Assembly: GCA_943704415.1 (NCBI GenBank)
Contig: CALSCO010001118.1
Span: forward strand, 1-64,000
Length of the DNA: 64,000 nucleotides
Source of the DNA: Parvularia atlantis
Taxonomy: Eukaryota > Opisthokonta > Rotosphaerida
Direction of reading: 5' to 3'
The notes below the pieces were generated by a model, which saw only the letters and a program-made list of their open reading frames with translations, was not told the origin of the DNA and did no database searches. Position numbers and translations under genes: made by a program. Shown here one piece after another: positions 43,786 to 53,402 of the stretch (position 1 is the first letter of the stretch; each line of letters starts with the position of its first letter).

Positions 43786-44488
43786 CGCGTTCACGCGACA
43801 GTGTACCAGTCGTTCATGCACAACCGCCAGTCGGCGCAATGGTGCCAGAGCCACTTCCTCAACCACCGCGCGCTCTCGCGCGCCGTCGTGGTGCGCCGGC
43901 AGCTGGTCAAGTACCTGCATCGGTGGGCGCTGCACTGCCAGCATGTCTGCCTGCCCACTGATCGCTCGCACAGGTTTGGTGTGACGCTGACGCCGTGCGA
44001 TGACAACGACCAGACGATCCGGCGGTGCATCACGAGCGGCTTCTTCGCGCAAGCCGCGCACCTGCAGCCGGACGGGACCTACCGGAGCGTGCGTGACAAT
44101 GTGGTGCGTGCACGGCATGCAAACTTGGGTAGCGAGCGCGTGATGACCGCGAGCGCCGCACTGCAGACGCTGCACGTCCACCCCAACTCGGTCCTGTTCA
44201 AGATGCTGCCGCCCGAGTGGGTCGTCTACAGCGACGGTGCGCTGACGCGTGCGTGCGTGTGCGCGGCACGCTGACGGAGAGGCGCAGTCACCGAGACGAC
44301 CAAGGCGTTCATGCGCGACATCTTCGTGATCGACCAGACGTGGCTGTCGGAGCTGGCGTGCGTGGCCGCCGGGCGCTACGGTGCACCGCTGCGAGGCGGC
44401 TCACACGCGCACGCGCACGTGCACGGCGCACGGCAGGCCGCACTACTACGAGCACGTCGGCGCGCGACGGCCGCCCGTGGACAAGTGA
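43786..44488 (+). pseudogene. 5'-truncated DHX35 copy
   Basis: Only the last three or so exons of DHX35 are present, from 15 nt before the acceptor to the TGA at 44486-44488. The helicase core is absent and no DHX35 start lies upstream. Compared with the intact gene it carries C-to-T changes at 43936 (CGC to TGC, Arg to Cys) and 44324 (TCC to TTC, Ser to Phe). It is unlikely to make a working protein. Confidence 0.9.
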
Positions 44489-44631
44489 GATTCAAGTTGT
44501 TCATTTCAATTCATGTAAGACCCAGCACACAGACGCGAGCCCATAGGACCGCTGAGGAACAGCTGGCAGCGGCAGTAAGGTCAGGAGAATATGAGCGACA
44601 TTTCAGGGGCCGAGCTTGGGCGCGAAGCACG

Positions 44632-45946
44632 TCAAGCCGGCGAGCTGACGGTGATCGACGTGGCATTAGACAGCAGGTCGACCATCGTGCGCCACCAGGC
44701 ATTCTCGAGCGAGGTGCCGTTGATCGCCAGAAGCACGTCGCCCTGACGCACGTTCAGTCTGGGCACAGTCGCGCATCAATGAAACAGTTATAGTCTCAGG
44801 CGGCAGCGCACCTTTCGCCGAACGAGCCGCGGTCGACCATGGTGACCTCGTAGCCGCGCAGTTTGCGGCTGTGGCGTAGATGGATGCCGAAGCCCGAGGC
44901 TGGGCGCTGCGAGACGGCGATCTCGCGGACCGAGCGTCCCGGGCCGGGGCCGTGATGCGAGAGGGCGCGCTGGTCCGGCTCGGGCTCTTGGCCCTCGAAC
45001 ACCGAGTTAGGGCGCGAAACCGACAAGGTCACGCCGATCTCGGCACCGCCGCCAGCAGACTCGCTGCCCGGAATATTGAGATTGAACGTGGGCGGGGGCG
45101 GCATGGCTCCCGGCGTGGTCCTGTGGTAGTCGGCGATGCCGGCGTTGGGCGTCTTCTCAGGCACCGGCAGCTGCTGGTTGTACACGTAGGGCGCGGGCTG
45201 CGGCTGGTTGTAGTACGCGAAGCCACCCTGCATCGGCATGCCACCCGGGCCCTGCATGACGGGCGGCATCGGCATGCCGCCCTGCACCGTGACGCCCTGG
45301 CCCATCTGGGCCGCCTGCGCCTGGTTGCCGCCACCGACCATGTAGAAGGCCTGCGGCTGAGCCGGCGACGTGCCCGTGCTCGTGCTCATGGCCTGCTGTT
45401 GCGTCACGGTCGCACGGACGAAGTGGAAGCCGATTATGAAGATGTGGACGGCTGCGCGAGCCAGCGTGAGAACTGCCGCATGCAAACACGACGCGCAGCG
45501 GCACCTGCGGCAAAGTAGAACGCAGCGCCGATGAAGCACAGGATGCCGGCGTTGACCAAGTTCGGCAGCAGGCGCAGGTCAAACGCGGCGATGTTGGCGA
45601 ACATGACGATGCCAGCCACGACCAGCAGCACGCCCATTATGATCTCTAAGTTGGCGCGGCGCGCGTACATGGCCGAGTAGTAGAAGCTGTAGCCGTAGGC
45701 ACCCATGAGGCACGCGGAGACGAATGTGACGAACACCGAGACGAAGCAGATAGCGGGCACGTAGAGCGGGCCGTACAGGACGGTGATGCCAAAGCCCACG
45801 TCCTGGTTCACGGGCAGCGCGCTGAGGACGCCGGCCGGGACGGTGAACGCGAGCTGGGCGAGGCGCCAGAACCACAGCAGAAGCCACGAGCGCTGGTTGT
45901 TCTCGGCCTGGGCCGACACGGCGGCGGTGGCGTTGCTCTGCATCAT
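44632..45946 (-). CDS. Four-TM (MARVEL-like) membrane protein with C-terminal PDZ domain, copy 2
   Basis: Complete second copy of the gene at 42010-43324, with the same start (MMQSNATAAVSAQ), introns, PDZ domain and stop. Each open frame in it translates identically to copy 1. Its upstream region (45947-46330) is also duplicated, so it should be expressed like copy 1 if the duplication is real, doubling gene dosage. If the tandem copy is an assembly product, this entry is the same gene as copy 1. Confidence 0.7.
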
Positions 45947-46330
45947 CGTCTGCTGCGTGGTGCGCCAAGGGTCAAGAAAAAGCCGACGTGTGACAAGATG
46001 TTTCGCGTTCTCGCGGCGTCACGGTCGCCGCGCGCGCAGACAGCGGCGCGGCGCGGCCCCCACCCCCGACACCCTGGTTTGTGCCGCGAGCGCGCAGAGC
46101 CGACACAACCAGCTGCACCGCGCTGGGCGGCGCAGAAACGAGCAAGGCACTCGGAGGAGGAGAAAAAGATAAACATGCCGCGGCCACGATGGCATGAGCG
46201 TGGGTGGCAAACAGTGATGACGTGTGACGCAATCGGGCGACCTGCCACGTCGTCAACTTGCGCAGGCTTTGCCCGCTTGCGCCACTTCTTGCCGCCACAC
46301 TCCGTCACCCACCGCAGCAGGAGCAGCAGC

Positions 46331-46403
46331 ATGTTATCGCGCCGCCGCGCCGCCGCGCCCACCGAGGCCGTCGCCAACCCTGTGCCGTACGACGAGACGT
46401 TCA
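46331..46403 (+). pseudogene. Second 5' fragment of the Ras-like gene, cut by the assembly gap
   Basis: The first 73 nt of the Ras-like coding region appear again at the end of unit 2 and stop at the run of N. If the contigs on both sides simply overlap by 90 nt, this fragment is the same DNA as 46520-46592 and belongs to the intact gene. Confidence 0.8.
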
Positions 46404-46502
46404 NNNNNNNNNNNNNNNNNNNNNNNNNNNNNNNNNNNNNNNNNNNNNNNNNNNNNNNNNNNNNNNNNNNNNNNNNNNNNNNNNNNNNNNNNNNNNNNNN
46501 NN
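46404..46502. other. Assembly gap, 99 N
   Basis: A run of 99 undetermined bases. The 90 nt before it (46314-46403) are identical to the 90 nt after it (46503-46592), so the two contigs overlap and the true gap may be negative, or further repeat units may be hidden. Confidence 0.98.
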
Positions 46503-46519
46503 GCAGCAGGAGCAGCAGC

Positions 46520-47552
46520 ATGTTATCGCGCCGCCGCGCCGCCGCGCCCACCGAGGCCGTCGCCAACCCTGTGCCGTACGACGAGACGTTCAACGTGCTT
46601 GTGCACGGCGACTCGGGCGCGGGCAAGAGCATGCTCCTCCGGCGCATCGCCGCGCCCGACGTCGAGCCCAAGCCGGACCCGGACACCGCGGAGCGCTACT
46701 GGCTGAGCCAGAGCTCGCCCGAGCCCGTCTTTGTCACGCACCGCGGCGTGCGCGTGCGCTTCATGGAGGTCGAGGGCTCGCGCGGGCGCGTGGGGTGCGC
46801 GCGCTGCTTGCCGACGCGACCGGGCAAGTCGCGGGGTCGCTGACGTCGTGGCGGTCGCGCACCAGCAACTACCACAAGCTGCACGCGGCGTACGCCAACG
46901 CGGACGCGGTCATGTTCTGCGCTGCGCTCGACCCGGAGATTCGGTACAACTCGGTCGCGCAGACAATCGAGTGGAGCCAGCAGGTGCGCACCGCCGACCT
47001 CGCGCGGCGCGTGAGCCTGACACGCGCACCACGCGCACCGTGCGCCAGACGATCGACAGCATGATCGAGAACGCGCGCGCGCGCGCGAAGAAGGACAAGG
47101 CCGACGTCGCCGTGGGCGAGATTGATCGCAAGCCCTCGTTCGCGTTCGGCACGATGGCCGAGCTGCGCCCCGCTGACGCCGAGAAGGTCGACGAGGCCAA
47201 GCTGCGCGAGCTCAGCGTGACGTACTACGAGGTCTCGGCCGTGACGGGCGCGGGCGTCGGCGAGGCGCTGCACGGTGCGCTCGTTTGCTGCTTGAATACA
47301 CGGCAAGCTCATTCGCCAACCGCAGACATGCTCGACCAGGCGCTGCAGCGCACTGAGAAGGGCCGCCGCATGCTCGAGGCCGCGCCCGAGAAGTCCCGCG
47401 CCACGCCCGTGCCCGCGCCCGCGCCCGTGCCCCCGGCCGAGAAGGCGACGGCGCAGGCGCTCTTTCGCAAGTTTGTCATGCTCGTCGCCGGCGGCAAGGA
47501 GGCCAACAAGCGCGCCAAGACCGGCGGCGTCCCGCTCGCGCCCGTGGCGTGA
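46520..47552 (+). CDS. Divergent Ras-superfamily GTPase-like protein
   Basis: Start at 46520 (MLSRRRAAAPTEAVANPVPY). The P-loop is intact (VLVHGDSGAGKSMLLRRI) and the fold can be followed through VRVRFMEVEG (the place of the DTAG switch II strand), YHKLHAAYANADAVMFCAAL and, near the end, YYEVSAVTGAGVGEAL (the G5 SA-x-T-G motif). The DxxG aspartate is replaced (EVEG) and no N-K-x-D motif is found. A long insert rich in charge (ENARARAKKDKADVAVG) occupies that area. It may bind nucleotide weakly or act as a pseudo-GTPase. The C-terminus is Pro/Ala- and Lys-rich without a CAAX or Cys tail, so prenylation is not expected. Two introns near 46794-46881 and 46984-47042. Stop at 47550-47552. Confidence 0.65.
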
Positions 47553-47622
47553 ACGCCCCTCCCATGCACAGCGAGCAAATAAATGTGATCGTGTACCCTC
47601 CCGCGCTGCTGTCAGCTGCTCG

Positions 47623-48753
47623 TCACAAGTGCTGCGGCGGCGCCGGCGCCTCGGCCGAGGCGATTGCGCGCAGGCCGGCGCGGAAGCTCGGGTACTGCAG
47701 CGCGACGCCGAGCTCGTGCTTGATGCGCCCGTTGGCCACGCGCCTGCGTCTCCGGGCCCGTGAGCGGCTGCGGCCAGCGCACGGACGGTCGCCGCGCACC
47801 GGCTATCGCGGTAAAAGCTCAGTGCCATCGCCGACAGCGCGGCCTGCTCGATCGGCACGAGCGGCGGCGCGGGCACGCCAAGCAGTTCTGCGCGTTGCGG
47901 TCGTCAAGAGTTGTGCGTGCATCGCCCGCTGCACCCCCAGTCGCACCCGCGCCGTACGCCACCACGCGCTCCTGCGGCGCGGGCTCGTCATCCGCGCAGT
48001 TGTACACGCGCGCGCGGCCGGCCGCGGCGTCGGCGTGCGGCCGCAGCATCGACGCGACGATCGTCTGCGCGAGGTCGTCGACGTGGATCCGGCTGAAGAC
48101 CGAGCCCTCCTTGAGCACGCGGCTGCACGTGTGTGCAGTCAGGACGCGCCCCGTGCCCTCAGAGCGCGCACGCACGTGGCCGTGCCGGCGCGCAGTCCGT
48201 CGAGCACCGACTTGCCCGGGCCGTAGATGCCTGCGATGCGGAAGACGTGCACGGGCAGGCCCGTCGCGACCCACTGCTGCTCGGCCAGTACGCGCGCGAC
48301 CGAGCGCGGCACCGTCGCGCGCAGCTCCGCGTCCTCGTCCACCCACGCGCCCGCGTGGTCGCCGTACACGCCCGTCGTGCCCAGGTACCCGACCCAGCAC
48401 GCGGCCGGCATCGCCTCGCGCCGCAGCACGTTGCGCAGCGCCGCGCTCTGCAGCATCGCGTCGCCGCGCTCGTTCGGCGGCACCGACACGAGCACGTGCG
48501 TGGCCTGCGCGAGCGCCGCCCGCAGCCGCGCCGCCGCCTCGCCGTCCGCCTCGGCCGCCGACACATCGAACGCGACCGCCTCGTGCACGCCGGCCCAGGG
48601 CGCGTCCGCCGTCGAGCGCCGCGTCGCCACGACGTGCCACACCCCGCCGCCGCCGCGCCACAGCCGCGCCACAACCCGCCCCGCCGTGAAGCCCAAGCCG
48701 AGCACGACGAGCCGCGACGGCGGCGCACCATCGGCGGGACCCGGCGTCGTCAT
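47623..48753 (-). CDS. Atypical NAD(P)-dependent epimerase, YeeZ-like SDR
   Basis: Start at 48753 (MTTPGPADGAPPSRLVVLGL). The cofactor loop is GLGFTAGRVVARL, and the diagnostic block CWVGYLGTTGVYGDHAGAWV plays the role of the catalytic Ser/Tyr region in YeeZ-type SDRs. FRIAGIYGPGKSVLDGLRAG and then, after an intron, SRIHVDDLAQTIVASM and RVYNCADDEPAPQERVV follow. The last exon ends ELGVALQYPSFRAGLRAI...PPQHL at 47623-47625. Three or four introns. Family members are cytosolic or plastid/mitochondrial oxidoreductases of uncertain substrate. Its start codon overlaps the first possible start of divergent PHAF1 within one CATG, so the pair share a very small control region. Confidence 0.8.
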
Positions 48754-50794
48754 GTCGACTTTCGACCACACTGTCTGTCACGCGCAGGCTCAGTTGATGC
48801 TCGCGTCGCTGTCGTCGCTCGCCGCGCCGTGGCTCGGGGCGCCGTCGGCGGGCGCGTCGGCGGCGTCGACCGCGCCGTTGTCGGCCGCGTCGTCGTCCGC
48901 GGTGGCGGCGGTGTTCGGGCCGTCGGGCGACGGCGACGTGGTGGCAGGTGATGCGCTGCCGACGTCACGCACCGCTGCGAGGTTTGCACGCAACACGCAA
49001 CGCGCACGCGCACGCAGCACGCCGCTGACGGAGGGGGGGCCGCGCGCCAGCACCGCGCCCGCCTTCGCCTTCGAGGTTACGCCGCGGCGGAGCCTCGGCC
49101 GCTTCGTGCTCGGCATGCCGCTCAAGGACGCGCTGCAGCACCTGCGCGTGCTCGGGCGCCGCACCGACATGCACGGCTCGCGCGGCGTGCGCGCCGACGT
49201 GCTGTACCACGCGAGCGTGCGTGCGCATGACGTGCTACGGCGTGACGTGACACGCGCACCCGCAGCACCCGCTCGAGCACGACCTTGTCGTCACCGTACA
49301 GCACCTCGGCCTCGTGCTGCTCTTCGACCCGGTCACGCAGACGCTCGCGCGCGTCGAGGTCACGCCGTGCCGCGCCGTCGAGTACCGCCACCACAAGCGC
49401 GTCGTCACGTGCGTGCGCGGGCGGTCCCGGTTGCGAGCGCGTCAGCTGACCGCGCGGGACGGTGCCAGCTCGCCGACGGCCGCCACGACGTTTACACACA
49501 TCACCGACGTGTTTGGGCCGTGCAGCCCCGGCGACATGGACCGCGGCGTGCGTGCACGTGGCAAACGCGTGGCTGCCACTGCATGCTCACGTGCGCCGGC
49601 GCTAGACGGGCATCTACACCCTGCATTACCCGGGCGTGTCGTTCCAGTTCCCTGTCCCGGCCAAGTACGCCGACCTGTACGGGCGCGACTGTGCGTGCGG
49701 CGCGTGTACCACAGCGGTGTGCTAAGCTCACACCCGCGCACAGCCAACAAGCTCCCGAGCGTGCTGCCCGACTACACCACGCCCGTGCTCACGCGCTTCA
49801 TCCTGCACGCGGGCGACACGCTCTGGCACGCGCTCGGGACGCGCCCGTCGCTCGGCGCCACGGCCTCGCCCGTTTCGCCGTCGCTGCAAGCGACGGTGCA
49901 GGTCGTCCCGGGCTTGAACACGTCCGAGGCCGTCCTCGCGCACGTCGGGCACGGCCTACTGTTTGAGCGCTCCGGGCGGCGCCTGCTCTTTGGCGCGAGC
50001 GCGCAGGACGTCGTGGCCGTCTTTGGGCAGCCGCACGTGCGCCGCACTGCCGCCACCGCGTGGCTGGATTGCTCATAGTGCGCTGCGCAGACCGTTTTCT
50101 TCAAGCGCACGCGTCCGGCCCGCGACGGCGCAGCCGCGCCGCGGCTGGTCGACGTAGAGCCGGCTGAGAAGGGGCGGTCGCGGTCGCAGCGTGACGCAAG
50201 TCCCGACGCGGTCGCGATCCGTGCGTGGGCCCCGGTTGAGGCCCGCTCGTTGGCCGCTGAGCGCATGTGCGCAGCCGCGCCGGTCAAGGACTACTTCTTC
50301 AACTACGTCGCGCTGGGGATTGACATGCTGCTGGACGGCGAGCGCCACACGCTCAAGCGGCTCGTGCTGTACACCAACATCCCCGGGCACCGCGACTTTG
50401 ACGCGCACCGCAAGTGCCGCTTTACGGTCAACACCAACGCACTCGCGACGCCGTTCGGTGCGCCTTTGTGCTCGCGCGCGCTACACGGCTGAGCGCCCGG
50501 GCGTGGTGGCACAGCGGCGAGTGCGGCCGCGATGGGCGACGACACGCAGACGTTCTCGTGCGACGACCGCGTGGACGCGATCGAGCGGCTCATCGGCGCG
50601 CCGACGGGCGGCGCAGTCGTGCTTGAGCCGGGCGAGGTACGCACGCGCACAGCGATGCACTGCACCTCTCACGCTTGCCTGGGCACACACAGGACACGAC
50701 GCCGTTCGGCCGCGTGCGCTTCCTCGGCTACGACCAGTTTGCGCTCGAGGTGACCGAGGGCGGCCACGTCGCATCTGTGACGCTGTTTGCGTGA
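48752..50794 (+). CDS. PHAF1: PHAF1 (C16orf70/UPF0183) family protein
   Basis: The first ATG is at 48752; an in-frame ATG at 48797 (MLASLSSLAAPWLG) is an equally good start. The family core begins with FEVTPRRSLGRFVLGMPLKD and continues with HPLEHDLVVTVQHLGLVLLF in the next exon. Then come HITDVFGPCSPG, HYPGVSFQFPVPAKY, GHGLLFERSGRRLLFGASAQ, VKDYFFNYVALGIDMLLDGE, LVLYTNIPGHRDFDAHRKC and finally VRFLGYDQFALEVTEGGHVA. This block order is that of human PHAF1, a protein that binds phosphoinositides at phagophores with BCAS3. An N-terminal Ala/Ser-rich extension of about 80 residues and a basic linker (EPAEKGRSRSQRD) are extra. About eight introns. Stop TGA at 50792-50794, only 8 bp before the next start. 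Confidence 0.9.
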
Positions 50795-50802
50795 CGTGTC
50801 AG

Positions 50803-53363
50803 ATGAGCGACGTGTGGGTCCTGTACGCGGCGCTGGCGGTGCTGCCGGCCTGCGCGGGCCTGCCCGTGCTCTTCGTGCTGTGGGACCGCTGCCTGTGCCG
50901 CGGGCGGGTGGCGGCGGCGGCGGCAGCTGCGGCCGGCGACGAGGCGCGCGCGCGACTGGTGCGGGCGACACTGCGGTGGACGCTCGTTGCGGCGACGGCG
51001 GTGGCGGGGATGTCGCTGCTGCTGAGCTGGCGGGTGGCGTACGAGGGCGCGCGCGGTGGCGGCGGCAGCGACGACAACGGGGCGACGGCGTGGCGCGGCG
51101 CGCTCGTGGCCGACACGGACGGGGTCAAGAACTTGATGCACGCCGGGCTGCTCTTCGGCACACTCTCGCTCTTCGCCCAGGCCCGCAACGTCCGCTACTT
51201 TCTCCTGCTCGCCTGGGGCTTCCGGCTCATGCTCGTCGCCGTCTTCGCCGTCCTGCTCGCGCACGCCCTCGCCCCGCCCGCCGACGCCGACCCCGCCCGC
51301 ACCGTGCTCTACCTCGTCGTGCCCGCCGTCCTCGCCGCGGCCTTTGCCGGCGTCGTCGCGCTCATGCCGCGCTTCTACGTCGCCATCGGCACCGACACCA
51401 AGCCCGCGCCCGACGTCGTGCGGGCCGAGGGCGACGCCGAGTACACTCGTCGCGCGCGCATGCTGCAGGTCGCGCTGCTCGTCGAGGCCGGCGTCTTCGC
51501 GCTGCAGCGCCTCCAGACGGCCCTCGCCGGCGCGCAGGACGGCTCGGTCGCGCAGCAGACACCGGCCACGTTCGTCGCGACGCTGATGGGCGCGTACAGC
51601 TTCGCGCTGCACCGCGCCTTCGTCATCGGCACGGGCTACAGCGGCGCCGATCGCGGCGACCTGCGCTACATCAAGATCTTCCTGTACGGCAACGGCATCC
51701 TCGCCGTGTTCCACGCGGTTGAGCTGGTGGCGCAGCTGGCCGTGGGCACGCCCGGCGGCACGGTACTCGCGCTGGTCGTCGGCGTCGTCAACATCGTCTC
51801 GCTGCTGCTCAGCATCGTCTGCGCGCTCCACTTCAAGTGGCATCTGCTGCGTTTGCGCGGCGTGCTTGAGCGCGAACCGTGGTTCGCCGTGCCGAGCAAC
51901 TGGTCGCGCAGCGACGTCGAGCGGCCGAGCCTGTGGAACGCCGCGTTCGATACCACACTCTCTGCCTCGAGCCGCGCGACATTCTGGACGGCCGCGATCG
52001 CGTGCGAGCGATGACTCACGGTTGCGCGGCGGCGCTCACGCCTCCCGCAGGCTCTGGCTCGTCTTTGTGCTGTGGCTGGGCGAGGCGCTCTGGCTCGTCG
52101 TGTCGCGCGTGCCGTCCAGCAGCGACCACACAAGGTGCGGCAACCACCTCGCTTGCTGCACACTCGCTGACCGCTCGTACGCCAGCTGGGCGACGATTGG
52201 CGGCATTATCGGTGCCGCGGGCGACGCGCTCAACTATGGCCTGCACGGTGTCGCCATGCACATCTTCGCGTACTACCGCAGCCTGCAGGACCCGGCCGTC
52301 TTTGCGCGGCGCAAGGTGCGGCCTTGCCGGCGCGCTGCGCAGCGAGCGCTCACGCTCGGGCGCCAGACGTTCCACGTCGTCACGCACGCGTCCTTCGCGG
52401 CCTACTTGCTTGCGCAGATCGTCAACTTGCTCGCGCTGGACGCGGCGGGCTACGGGCGCGTTGTGCTGTTCCTGGCCGTGCGTGCACTCGCGTACACGTT
52501 CAGGTGAGCGCGCGACGCCTGCGGGAGCGGTCGGCGAGGCTGACTGCATGCGCGTGCGCAGCGCGACGGCACTGTGGCGCCTGCGCATCGAGAGGCTCGG
52601 CTTTGACGTGGACGTGCTGGCCGCGCGCAAGGCCGCGCCGCGCGTGGGCGACAGCAGCGACGGCGACAGCATCGAGCTCGCGTCGCTGGACGGCGACGAC
52701 GACAACAACAACAACGACGACCGCGAGCGTCTGCTGGGCACGGCCGACGCGCCGAGCGATCCCGAGGCGTGGCGCGCGGCGTGGCTCGCGTGGCTGCAGA
52801 CGCTGTCGGGCTACGGCTTCTTTGGCGTGGTGGCGGTGTTTGTGGCACAGCTGATCGTGCTCGAGCGGCTCAGCGCGGCGCAGCACGGTGCGCATGCGCG
52901 CAACGCTGTTGCCGCGGCTGCTGACGGCACGCACAGCCGCGGCCTCGCCCGAGACTGCTGGTGTGACGGGCACGGGCGCGCACGGGCAGAGCCACTCGGT
53001 TGCGTACGGCGTCGCGTTCCACTACCTGTTCATCACGGCCGGGTACGGTATCCGCGCGGGACAGGACGTCTCGGTGCGCGCGAGGCACGCCGTCGCATGC
53101 GCGTGCGCCTGACCCTGCTGTAGGTGCTGTTCCTGGACGTGTTCCGCAACGCGCTGCTCGTGGTCGCGCCGGTCGCGGCCACGGCGCTCGCGTGCCTGGC
53201 GATGCAGCCTCTCGTCGCGTGGGTCGGCGTCGGCGGCGCGGTCTTGCTCTCGCTGCCGCTGACGGCGCTGCTTGTCGCGGCCATGGGCGGCGCGGCCGTT
53301 GCGTGGCCGTACAACAGCACCATCCTCAAGAAGGGGTACCGCGTGCTTGACACGCACATGTGA
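50803..53363 (+). CDS. Polytopic membrane protein, family unknown
   Basis: Start at 50803 (MSDVWVLYAALAVLPACAGL). The first exon runs to 52001 without interruption and carries about eight hydrophobic segments (for example LRWTLVAATAVAGMSLLLSW, LLLAWGFRLMLVAVFAVLLA, LVVPAVLAAAFAGVVALMP, VVGVVNIVSLLLSIVCAL). After introns at 52002-52060, 52135-52187, 52318-52368 and 52504-52558, more helices follow (LWLVFVLWLGEALWLVV, YLLAQIVNLLALDA, FFGVVAVFVAQLIVLERL, LLVVAPVAATALACLAM). An acidic Asp/Asn-rich loop (DGDDDNNNNDDRERLL) sits before the last ones. It ends VLDTHM at 53361-53363. The total is about 12-14 helices in roughly 730 residues. I do not recognise a transporter or receptor signature. It begins 8 bp after the PHAF1 stop on the same strand. 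Confidence 0.65.
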
Positions 53364-53402
53364 ACCAGCGATGTGTACAGGTTTCTAGGGCGTCACACAA
53401 GC

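Larger units (their letters stand above)
43786..46403. repeat. Tandem duplication, unit 2 (2,618 bp)
   Basis: Second copy of 41164-43781, joined to the first by the 4-nt filler GCGC at 43782-43785. It ends at the same base as unit 1 (GACGTTCA), where the run of N begins. Two single-base differences from unit 1 were found, both inside the DHX35 part. Confidence 0.95.

Noticed and set aside
41164-46403. Transposon-driven duplication
   Set aside because: No terminal repeats, target-site duplication or transposase are seen; the joint has only a 4-nt filler.
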